A stretch of DNA of 35,492 nucleotides from IMG/VR virus record IMGVR_UViG_3300042307_001466, positions 1 through 35,492 of that record; one strand, written 5' to 3'. The stretch is from a virus. Numbering within the stretch: the first letter of the stretch is position 1; each line of letters starts with the position of its first letter. Positions 13,658-19,013 of the stretch are shown here, one piece after another. The notes under the pieces were generated by a model, which worked only from the letters and a program-made list of their open reading frames with translations, had not been told where the DNA came from and searched no databases. A program made the translations under genes and the position numbers.

Positions 13658-14635
13658 TTAGTTGCCCGACTTAGGCTTCCGAATGGTGATGTAGGCGGAC
13701 CCTGGGCTCTCCATCACCGCCTCTTCCGGGAACGGTTTCCCGGGCAGTTTGCGCCCCCAGATCTCCCGCAGCTTGGCTTCACTCATGGGCCCGTAGGCGG
13801 CCAGCACATCGGCCACCCCGAGCGCGGCCAGATTCAGCTCCACCACCCGCTCCGGAACCTTGCGGCTCCCCCGTTTGGGCGTGAGCGAAACCCCGGCGAC
13901 CTTCTCCCCGGCGATCAGACGGCTCTTGAGGATGCCCCGGGCTTCGTCCGCGAAGTCCTCGACGATCCCGGCCCGGGTCACAAACTCCCGCAGAAGCTCG
14001 CTTGGGAGCGATTCCAGAAGCGCCTTTTCTCCGATCTCCACCAGCCCCAGCGATTCCCGACGCGGGGCGCAGGTGAACCTATTGGAGCACCAGCCGCAGT
14101 ACTCGTTCAACGTGGGCGGCTCCCCGGAAACGCCCTTGGCAATCGCACCGCGCACGGCCGCCTCCGCCGATTCCCTGGTGAACCGAAGCGTCTCCACCTC
14201 CCGAAGATCGCAGTAGAGCAGATACACCGTCCATTCGTCCGAAAACGCACGGTCCATGTAGCCGATCGCGTAAGCGGCCTGTTGCTCCAGGTAGTTGCGT
14301 TTCTGGCCGCTCTTGAGGTCGGCGGACCACAGGAGCTCTTCGCAGAGCAGATCCCCCGTGCCGACCATCCCGAGCGCCTCGATCCGCAGCGAGTCCTCAT
14401 TCGCGTCCAGCGGTGAGCCGTTTGCAAGGGCTCTAGCCGTGGCCACAGCCCAAGCCACCGACTCAATTTCAATCGTGCATAAATCCTGCAAAGCCATCCA
14501 CCCGTTCTCGATGGCGCAACGGAATGCCACGTCCAGCCGGGTGCCACGTTCCGCAGCCGCACCCGCAGGAGCGCTCCGGAAAGACCCGCAAAGCGCCAAC
14601 TTGGGCAGGATGGACGGCCTCAGAAAATCACTCAT
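13658..14635 (-). CDS. Cas4/RecB-like PD-(D/E)XK exonuclease with four-cysteine cluster
   Basis: 325 aa. The nuclease core is visible: GTGDLL (Asp95), ADLKSG (Asp106-x-Lys108) and QQAAYAIGY (118-126, the QxxxY helix). Four cysteines are arranged as in iron-sulfur nucleases of the Cas4/AddB group: one early (Cys16, PKLALCGSF) and three after the core (Cys180, Cys183, Cys189 in EYCGWCSNRFTC). This matches the DUF2800-like phage branch. Probable 5'-end-processing exonuclease working with the Sak4-like ATPase and DUF669 protein in strand annealing or repair. The C-terminal 100 residues (VELNLAALGVADVLAAYGPMSEAKLREIWG) are extra helices. Start at 14635 in a GAGGAGGGTGCGGAATGA junction. Confidence 0.82.
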   Translation of the reverse strand: MSDFLRPSILPKLALCGSFRSAPAGAAAERGTRLDVAFRCAIENGWMALQDLCTIEIESVAWAVATARALANGSPLDANEDSLRIEALGMVGTGDLLCEELLWSADLKSGQKRNYLEQQAAYAIGYMDRAFSDEWTVYLLYCDLREVETLRFTRESAEAAVRGAIAKGVSGEPPTLNEYCGWCSNRFTCAPRRESLGLVEIGEKALLESLPSELLREFVTRAGIVEDFADEARGILKSRLIAGEKVAGVSLTPKRGSRKVPERVVELNLAALGVADVLAAYGPMSEAKLREIWGRKLPGKPFPEEAVMESPGSAYITIRKPKSGN

Positions 14636-14649
14636 TCCGCACCCTCCTC
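14629..14649 (-). repeat. Gene-junction repeat, copy 1
   Basis: 21 bp identical to 14910-14930. On the coding strand it holds GAGGAGGGTGCGGAATGA: ribosome site, stop and start in one cassette, joining the 94-aa gene to the nuclease gene. Related but diverged versions are at most other junctions of this operon. Confidence 0.85.
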
Positions 14650-14916
14650 TCTGGTTTCCTTTCCGCCGCCATATCTGACTTCTAAAGCGAGCTCAGAAAT
14701 AAAATCAGCAGCCTCATTCAGCTCTTGAACGTCCGCGCTTATTGAATTCGCCAACTTTTGGCAAAGCGGCCTTTCCACTCCCATTTCTCGCTTGTATCGG
14801 AAAAGGCATTCCTCGGCGTATTTTTGGCCGGCCCTAATTGACTTCTCGATCTCAAACAAGTCCTCGACGGTGAGCCATTCGGGCCACGGATTAGCCTTGG
14901 CTTTCTTGGCACTCAT
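14632..14916 (-). CDS. Hypothetical early protein, 94 aa (helical)
   Basis: The product (MSAKKAKANPWPEWLTVEDL...) has a WPEWLTVEDLFEIEKSIRAGQKYAEECLF region (11-40) and an acidic helical C-terminal half (SISADVQELNEAADFISELALEVR). Probably all-alpha. The DNA encoding it (about 14650-14870) is noticeably more AT-rich than its neighbours, which could mean a separate origin. It starts and ends in the same GAGGAGGGTGCGGAATGA junction sequence, so the gene is bounded by two identical 21-bp repeats. No recognised family. Confidence 0.7.
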   Translation of the reverse strand: MSAKKAKANPWPEWLTVEDLFEIEKSIRAGQKYAEECLFRYKREMGVERPLCQKLANSISADVQELNEAADFISELALEVRYGGGKETREEGAE

Positions 14917-14930
14917 TCCGCACCCTCCTC
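14910..14930 (-). repeat. Gene-junction repeat, copy 2
   Basis: 21 bp identical to 14629-14649, here joining the 53-aa membrane protein gene to the 94-aa gene. The two copies are in direct orientation 281 bp apart, exactly bracketing the 94-aa gene. Recombination between them would delete that gene cleanly while keeping ribosome site, stop and start intact. Confidence 0.85.
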
Positions 14931-15074
14931 GCGTTCAGACCGGCGCCCGTTGAGATACCCCTGCGCCGTGCCGATCCTTTCCCCGTCGGCGTAGCCGTGT
15001 TTGTAGGCCGCCACCGCCAACCAGAGGGACGCCATAACCAGCAGCGCCCATGAAATCATTCCGGCCGCAATCAC
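14913..15074 (-). CDS. 53-aa single-span membrane protein
   Basis: Small gene. GTG at 15074 overlaps the stop of the Sak4-like gene (GTGA) and has AGGAGG 7 nt upstream; TGA at 14913 overlaps the next start (ATGA). The product starts VIAAGMISWALLVMASLWL with the span continuing through AVAAY, followed by a soluble tail KHGYADGERIGTAQGYLNGRR and the junction-encoded EEGAE. A C-terminal G-x-x-x-G-x-A-G-like tail on a single span recalls small phage spanin- or superinfection-exclusion-type peptides, but that is only a resemblance. Function unknown. Confidence 0.65.
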   Translation of the reverse strand: MIAAGMISWALLVMASLWLAVAAYKHGYADGERIGTAQGYLNGRRSEREEGAE

Positions 15075-16114
15075 GCTGCCACCTCCTGAGGAGCGACAAC
15101 CTTTAGGAACCCAGCCGGGTTCTTGATGACTCGGGCAGCGTAAGACGGGGAGACATCCCGGAATGTTTGACCAGGCTCGATCTGCTTTTGCCGGATCAAG
15201 TAGGCGTTCACCGCCTCCTCATGCGGCGCGCAGACCCGCTCAAGCTCCGCATTGCCAGCCGGAGCAGTTTTCGGTGCGGGATTCTCCACACCGGGAATCT
15301 CGTCGTCTCCTGCGGACTCAATCACAGGCGCGGGCGCCGGTTCTGGAGTCGCTGCGGGCTGCCCCCAGGGCGCGCCCACGGAACGAAACGCCCGCTCAAT
15401 GGTGTCAATGTGCCACTTCTCGACCTCGTTGAGCCCATGCCGGTTCTTCGCGTCCCAAGCTGCCGCCCGGGTGCAGTGCATGAGCCGTTCCCTGCCGCCC
15501 ACACCTTGAAGTTTCCCGCTGTCTTTCTCGCGGATCTGAGTTTTCCAGTTCCCAAAGAGCAACGCATCCGCCCATTCCTTGATGAGCGGCGCGACGTGCT
15601 TGGTGAGCTTGAGCTCGTAGCGGTCATATGCGCCCTCCCCGTCGGGCGGTTCGAATTTGGTGACCTTGCTGTGAGCCAGGAGGACGACCGTGATCCCCGC
15701 AGCGACAACCGCGTCCAGTCGGCTGAGAAGGATCGTCACCCGCTCTTTAAGCAGCGTGTAGCCCTTCCCATAGCCGAAATCTTCCACCCCTTTGATTTTG
15801 GGGCTGGCCGCGTCGGCCACGATGGCATCCAACGCCATCGACTCCAGCCAGTCCACAGTGTCCACGATCAGCGTCCCGCATGGGCGGGCCTTTGCGACCT
15901 CTGAGAGCGCGGTTTCGACCGCCCGCAGGTCAGGCAGGTCCGCCCGTTCGATGCGATCCACATCGAGCTGCGACGTGCTGCCCTCGACGTCGAGAAACAG
16001 CGGGTTCGAAAATTGACTGGCGAGTGTGCTTTTCCCGAAACCCTCGGGGGCGTAGATGACGATTTTCTGAGCCCGGCCCTTTTTGCCGGAGCTGATTTTG
16101 CTGAGTATTGACAT
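15071..16114 (-). CDS. Sak4-like RecA-fold ATPase (single-strand annealing/recombination)
   Basis: 347 aa. RecA-fold core: Walker A APEGFGKST (22-30), LDVEGST (41-47), Walker B TLIVDTVDWL (81-90) and VVLLAHSK (143-150). This is the layout of phage Sak4/AAA_24 ATPases, which act with phage single-strand-binding proteins in annealing or homologous recombination. The C-terminal 90 residues are Pro/Ala-rich linker and a short helical tail. Start chosen at ATG 16114 (MSILSKISSGKKGRAQ); the upstream extension is non-coding and the leader is A/C-only (ACCAAAAACCACCACCACC before ATG) with no Shine-Dalgarno. First large gene of the operon; overlaps the 53-aa gene (GTGA). Confidence 0.85.
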   Translation of the reverse strand: MSILSKISSGKKGRAQKIVIYAPEGFGKSTLASQFSNPLFLDVEGSTSQLDVDRIERADLPDLRAVETALSEVAKARPCGTLIVDTVDWLESMALDAIVADAASPKIKGVEDFGYGKGYTLLKERVTILLSRLDAVVAAGITVVLLAHSKVTKFEPPDGEGAYDRYELKLTKHVAPLIKEWADALLFGNWKTQIREKDSGKLQGVGGRERLMHCTRAAAWDAKNRHGLNEVEKWHIDTIERAFRSVGAPWGQPAATPEPAPAPVIESAGDDEIPGVENPAPKTAPAGNAELERVCAPHEEAVNAYLIRQKQIEPGQTFRDVSPSYAARVIKNPAGFLKVVAPQEVAA

Positions 16115-16158
16115 GGTGGTGGTGGTTTTTGGTTGGTGGTTTTGCTGGCCCGAACGGG

Positions 16159-16338
16159 TCAGCGGAGAAACGAAGCGAGGAGATCCGAGCGGAACCTCCA
16201 CGAGTGCCCGATCTTCCGGGCGCCGGGGAGCTTCCCTGCCCGGGCGAGAACCCGGGTGTGATACTCGGAGAACCCGAGCACCGCAGCGGCCTCGGCGAGT
16301 GTGAGCATCTGGGTTAAAGCGAGAGCGGAGCGGCTCAC
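16159..16338 (-). CDS. AlpA/excisionase-type HTH protein, 59 aa
   Basis: Small gene. GTG at 16338 overlaps the RHH gene's stop (GTGA) with GAGGAGGCAGCGCA upstream; TGA at 16159-16161. The product carries the MerR-type short HTH seen in AlpA and recombination directionality factors: MLTLAEAAAVLGFSEYHTRV, then LARAGKLPGARKIGHSWRF and RSDLLASFLR. The order LTLxEAAxxLGxS...GxLPGxRKIGxxWRF is diagnostic. In temperate phages such proteins help the integrase excise the prophage or act as an early regulator. Second gene of the operon, adjacent to an RHH regulator, consistent with a switch that controls excision. Confidence 0.85.
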   Translation of the reverse strand: MSRSALALTQMLTLAEAAAVLGFSEYHTRVLARAGKLPGARKIGHSWRFRSDLLASFLR

Positions 16339-16532
16339 TGCGCTGCCTCCTCTCCGGCCCGTGGCGCCATCGTCGGGCGTGTCAGCGTGTTGGCCACCTG
16401 CGAGAGCCCGATGTTGACGCTCAGCCGGACAATGTCTTGGAGCGACAACCCGGCCCGGTCCGCAACCTGCCGGATCTCCGCGAGTTGCCCGACCCGGAAT
16501 CGGATGTTGTGTGTTCGGTATTGGTCATCCAT
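16335..16532 (-). CDS. RHH-type regulator, first gene of the early operon
   Basis: 65 aa from ATG 16532. Residues 7-41, HNIRFRVGQLAEIRQVADRA then GLSLQDIVRLSVNIGL, give the strand-helix-helix pattern of ribbon-helix-helix DNA-binding proteins (Arc/MetJ/CopG). It is divergent from a second RHH gene at 16645 and shares with it the helix-2 pattern (I/V)RL(A/S).(R/N).GL. An in-frame extension to 16592 would add 20 residues from the intergenic DNA; the shorter form has GAGG 3 nt upstream. A promoter-like TTGACC-N18-TATACG ends 6 nt before the ATG. Likely autoregulator of the lytic operon. Confidence 0.78.
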   Translation of the reverse strand: MDDQYRTHNIRFRVGQLAEIRQVADRAGLSLQDIVRLSVNIGLSQVANTLTRPTMAPRAGEEAAQ

Positions 16533-16644
16533 GCGCCTCGTATATTTCAATACTACAGCGCCGGTCAATTTAAATTCTACTTTTTCGGGCACATTTTGCG
16601 CCCGTTGGGGTTTTCTTCTGTGTCAACCAAGGTATCTTGATTGC
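16533..16644. promoter_or_regulatory. Divergent promoter/operator region between two RHH genes
   Basis: This 112-bp gap is AT-rich compared with its surroundings. Minus strand: TTGACC, 18 bp, TATACG, then 6 nt to the ATG at 16532. Plus strand: TATCTT (16633-16638), then 6 nt to the ATG at 16645, with no good -35. Symmetries that could be operators: AATTTAAATT (16566-16575), a perfect palindrome, and CGGGC-N9-GCCCG (16586-16604). The short distance from both candidate -10 boxes to the start codons suggests leaderless messages. Best candidate for the lysis-lysogeny control region. Confidence 0.55.
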
Positions 16645-16884
16645 ATGACAGCCCCTAAAAAACGCGACTACACCCAGAGTCGCCCCGGAGGTAAACCGCT
16701 GCCCATTCGGTTCCCCGAAGAGCTGATGGAGCGCGTCCAGTCTGTCGCCGAATCCCTCGGAATGTCCGTGGCGGATACCATCCGCCTCGCAACCCGCGTG
16801 GGTCTGGAAGACCTTAAGCGAGTCAACTACGACCTTGCCCAGCTTGTCGTGGACGCGGTCCACAAACGCCCGCCCGTATTGTGA
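16645..16884 (+). CDS. RHH-type regulator, divergent from the early operon
   Basis: 79 aa from ATG 16645. A basic flexible arm (MTAPKKRDYTQSRPGGK) precedes PLPIRFPEELMERVQSVAESL and GMSVADTIRLATRVGLEDL, a clear ribbon-helix-helix pattern; the C-terminal tail RVNYDLAQLVVDAVHKRPP is a further helix. In phage P22 the Arc and Mnt repressors have this fold, so a repressor role is reasonable; I see no CI-like HTH repressor elsewhere in the window. A same-frame extension to 16387 would run antisense through the other RHH gene and is rejected. Confidence 0.78.
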   Translation: MTAPKKRDYTQSRPGGKPLPIRFPEELMERVQSVAESLGMSVADTIRLATRVGLEDLKRVNYDLAQLVVDAVHKRPPVL

Positions 16885-17014
16885 GCTCCTCGGGCGGATC
16901 GGCTGACCAGACTACCAGCACGCGGCGCGCAAGCGCGGCGGGCTCCATACCGAAGCGGCGCGCCACGGCGGAAAATTCGGGGGGGAGGGGAATGCGAGCG
17001 GATTGGCGCGGCAT
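16823..17014 (-). CDS. Possible small protein convergent with the RHH gene (doubtful)
   Basis: An open frame of 63 aa from ATG 17014: MPRQSARIPLPPEFSAVARR, then FGMEPAALARRVLVVWSADPPEELTIRAG. The middle (FSAVARRFGMEPAALARRVL) could be a small HTH. Against it: no Shine-Dalgarno, a 62-nt overlap with the convergent RHH gene, and a low-complexity Arg/Gln-rich end. The stretch 16885-17129 contains nothing else convincing. A same-frame start at 17122 would give 99 aa. Confidence 0.3.
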   Translation of the reverse strand: MPRQSARIPLPPEFSAVARRFGMEPAALARRVLVVWSADPPEELTIRAGVCGPRPRQAGQGRS

Positions 17015-17129
17015 GTGGTCACGCGAACATAAAGCCAGCCGATGCGCGAACAAAAAACGACCGAACCGTGTGCGGCCCTGCTCGCTGCGCATCGTCGGGC
17101 TTGGCTCAGCCAGCAGGTCCAAAAAGGCC

Positions 17130-17225
17130 AGTCCAATAATTACCCCCTTATAGGGGTATTATTGGACTTCTTGGACCCAGAAAGTCCCATAAATCCCATA
17201 TTGGACTTATTGGACTTATTGGACT
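17130..17225. repeat. Heptamer array, copy 2 (iteron- or operator-like)
   Basis: Near-copy, in the same orientation, of 5809-5902 (96 versus 94 bp). TTGGACT units start at 17162, 17171 (ending C), 17201, 17210 and 17219; AGTCCAA at 17130; degenerate AGTCCCA at 17183 and AATCCCA at 17192. The 9-bp period is kept. The CCCC...GGGG inverted repeat is kept too, although its loop differs (CTTATA), which is some evidence of selection on the structure. Between the two copies lies the complete early gene block, about 11.2 kb. Confidence 0.85.
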
Positions 17226-17299
17226 GACTCCCAAACAGGCCTGCACGGGCACCGGGAAGCCTTGAAAAACGCCCCCCGCCGCTTCACGTTGACGCCACC

Positions 17300-17419
17300 A
17301 TGAAAACTCTCCAACTGATCATGAATGGTGTCGGCCTGCTGATCCTCGCGGCCATCTTTGTCCCGGGCGTCTTCGCCGCCATCCGGCTTACCCGGACGCT
17401 GATTTCGTGGGTGTTTTAA
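17300..17419 (+). CDS. 39-aa membrane peptide
   Basis: ATG at 17300 in a CGCCACC context, TAA at 17417-17419. The product is MKTLQLIMNGVGLLILAAIF then VPGVFAAIRLTRTLISWVF: one or two hydrophobic segments around a Pro-Gly bend, with a basic C-terminal half. It is directly downstream of heptamer array copy 2 and upstream of a second similar small frame and attP. No Shine-Dalgarno. Reading frame, codon use and hydrophobic pattern support coding moderately. Confidence 0.45.
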   Translation: MKTLQLIMNGVGLLILAAIFVPGVFAAIRLTRTLISWVF

Positions 17420-17429
17420 CTGTGCTCTC

Positions 17430-17558
17430 ATGAAAGCCCTCGATCTCGCCATCCGCATCGCCACCCTCATTGCGTTGGCGACCATCGCCCTCGCGCTGAC
17501 TCGCCTGGAAGAGCATTTCCGGGGCAGCTTAGAAGTGAGTGGTCGCGTGTCTCAGTGA
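17430..17558 (+). CDS. 42-aa membrane peptide
   Basis: ATG at 17430, 10 nt after the previous stop; TGA at 17556-17558. The product is MKALDLAIRIATLIALATIA then LALTRLEEHFRGSLEVSGRV: one clear membrane helix followed by a short amphipathic, charged tail. Both this and the preceding peptide begin MK(T/A)L(Q/D)L, so they may be diverged duplicates. Lying between the regulatory array and attP they could be expressed in the lysogen, for example as superinfection-exclusion peptides; that is speculation. Confidence 0.45.
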   Translation: MKALDLAIRIATLIALATIALALTRLEEHFRGSLEVSGRVSQ

Positions 17559-17593
17559 CCGCGCCACGGGCCCCCGGGGAGGCCCCGAAAACA

Positions 17594-17823
17594 TGGCAGC
17601 AAACTGGCAACAAAGCCGGTCTTCAGAGTAAAATGTTCGTTTCGTAAACAGCAGGTCACGGGTTCAAATCCCGTCACTGGCTCCAGTGAAATCACTCTGG
17701 AAACCCTGTGTTTAAGCCATTCTCCGGGCTTTTTGCATTCTTCAACCGGACAGGCTCAATGTTGCTGAATGTTGCTTTTTAGGGCGGTTTGGGGCCTATT
17801 TTGTGGCAGCAAAGTGGCAACAG
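17594..17823. other. Phage attachment site attP with integrase arm-type repeats
   Basis: The core is the tRNA-Thr 3' segment at 17641-17685. Arm-type candidates: TGGCAGCAA at 17594 and TGGCAACAA at 17605 on the left (11-bp spacing); TGGCAGCAA at 17804 and TGGCAACAG at 17815 on the right with the same 11-bp spacing; and inverted GTTGCT units at 17761 and 17771. The integrase gene begins at the right arm, the usual arrangement. Virion genes lie on both sides, so this is an unrecombined attP and not attL or attR. Confidence 0.8.
17641..17685 (+). other. 3' portion of tRNA-Thr(CGT) carried in attP
   Basis: The DNA reads as the 3' 45 nt of a tRNA: anticodon loop TTCGTAA (17641-17647, anticodon CGT), anticodon 3' stem ACAGC, variable loop AGGTC, T-stem ACGGG / CCCGT with loop TTCAAAT, acceptor 3' strand CACTGGC, discriminator T, and CCA at 17683-17685. 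The 5' half is absent: the bases upstream do not complete the anticodon stem properly. So it is not a working tRNA but the identity segment that rebuilds the host tRNA-Thr gene after integration. Confidence 0.85.
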
Positions 17824-17829
17824 ATCCCA

Positions 17830-19008
17830 ATGGCTAAAACGCTTTTCTCGGTCTCGCAAACGGTGCTCAGGGGGGAATCCGTCTGGGTGGCGTCGATTTC
17901 TCAGAGGGTGACCGGGAAGCGGCACCGGCTTTTCGCGGGCTCAAAAGCGGACGCCACCCGGGCAGCAAACGAGTTTCTCGCCTCTCATCAGCAGTTTGGA
18001 TCTGAGGGGCAAATCACGGCCCAGGAACGGGCGTTGCTGGCTCGCTGGCGGGGGCGGCTCAGCCTGGACGAAATGGAGCACGCGCTGCGGGTGGAGTCGG
18101 AAAAGCTGGCAACAAGTGGCAGCAAATCCATTTTGGAGGCTGCGGAGCTTTGGTTGACGGAGCAAAAACCGGCTTGGAAACCCCGGACGCTCACCGGGAA
18201 CCGGCAGCAAATTGGGATCCTTTGCCGTGAGCTCGGGGAGCTGCCCTTGGAGGAGCTCACTCCGGACCAGATCGCCCAGCACATCCGCGCGCGCGGGGCG
18301 TCGGCTCGGAATCAGTGGGGCGTGGTCGCGGCGTTTTTGCGGTGGTGTCGCACGCCGAAAGGCTGGATGTCGGGGAACCCGATGGAGCAGCTCCGGCCAC
18401 CCGCCCGGCAGACGAAACGCAAGGAGGTGTTCACCCCGGAGGATCTGCGCGCGCTTCTGGAGAACTCCCCCGCCCCGTTCCGGCGTCTGATCGCGTTGCA
18501 GGCCCTCGCCGGGTTGCGGCATTCGGAGGCGGTGCGCGCGCAGGTCCGGGATCTGGATCTTGCCCAAGGCATTCTCTACGTGGGCGAGCTCAAGACAAGC
18601 GCCCGGGGGCTGCGGGAGCGGTATGTGACGCTGCCGCCGGCCGCGCTGGCGTGGTTGCGGGCGTCGGACCTGGGTAAAACCGGGCGGATTGTCGGGGCGA
18701 ACGAGCGAAACACCCGGCGGTGGATTGAAGACGCCAAGGCGGTTGTGGGGCATTGGCCGCACAACGTGCTCAGGCGGTCGTTTGGATCGCATCACTTGGC
18801 GGCCTATCAGGACGCGGCACGCACGGCGGCCCTGATGGGGCACACCAGCGCGGAAACCACTTATTCTAAGTATTACCGGGCAATTCCGCAGCCCGTCGGG
18901 GCGGCTTGGTTTGCGGTGTTTCCTGTAAAGGACCAACCCAAAAAGCGAAAAGCCCCGGCGAGTCTCGCCGAGGCTGTGACGCCGACCGGGCTCTCCCGAT
19001 CCATTTAG
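17830..19008 (+). CDS. int: Tyrosine-family integrase
   Basis: 392 aa from ATG 17830. It joins attP to the bacterial tRNA-Thr gene. N-terminal arm-binding and core-binding helices (residues about 100-195: AAELWLTEQKPAWKPRT, then IGILCRELGELPLEEL) precede the catalytic domain: Arg230 in AGLRHSE, Lys255, HNVLRRS (311-317), LMGHTS (His338) and the nucleophile Tyr348 or Tyr349 in TYSKYYR. A GTG at 17803 would add 9 residues but lies on the arm site TGGCAGCAA, so ATG is preferred. No Shine-Dalgarno. The C-terminal tail (KDQPKKRKAPASLAEAV) contains the opposite-strand terminator, overlapping the end of the leftward late operon. Confidence 0.93.
   Translation: MAKTLFSVSQTVLRGESVWVASISQRVTGKRHRLFAGSKADATRAANEFLASHQQFGSEGQITAQERALLARWRGRLSLDEMEHALRVESEKLATSGSKSILEAAELWLTEQKPAWKPRTLTGNRQQIGILCRELGELPLEELTPDQIAQHIRARGASARNQWGVVAAFLRWCRTPKGWMSGNPMEQLRPPARQTKRKEVFTPEDLRALLENSPAPFRRLIALQALAGLRHSEAVRAQVRDLDLAQGILYVGELKTSARGLRERYVTLPPAALAWLRASDLGKTGRIVGANERNTRRWIEDAKAVVGHWPHNVLRRSFGSHHLAAYQDAARTAALMGHTSAETTYSKYYRAIPQPVGAAWFAVFPVKDQPKKRKAPASLAEAVTPTGLSRSI
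18940..18975 (-). terminator. Rho-independent terminator of the leftward late operon, inside int
   Basis: On the minus strand: AGCCTCGGC, loop GAGACTC, GCCGGGGCT (9-bp stem with one T-G pair), followed by TTTTCGCTTTT. It lies 39 nt past the endolysin stop, so it ends the late/lysis transcript. It falls within the last codons of the integrase gene, which runs the other way, so the two transcripts overlap there. Confidence 0.8.
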
Positions 19009-19013
19009 CAGCT

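Noticed and set aside
17568-17586. GC-rich inverted repeat (GGGCC...GGCCC) after the 42-aa gene as a terminator
   Set aside because: No T-run follows on either strand; structure alone is weak in such GC-rich DNA.
17641-17685. A functional tRNA-Thr gene
   Set aside because: Only the 3' part from the anticodon loop is present; no D-arm or 5' acceptor strand upstream. It is the attP identity segment.
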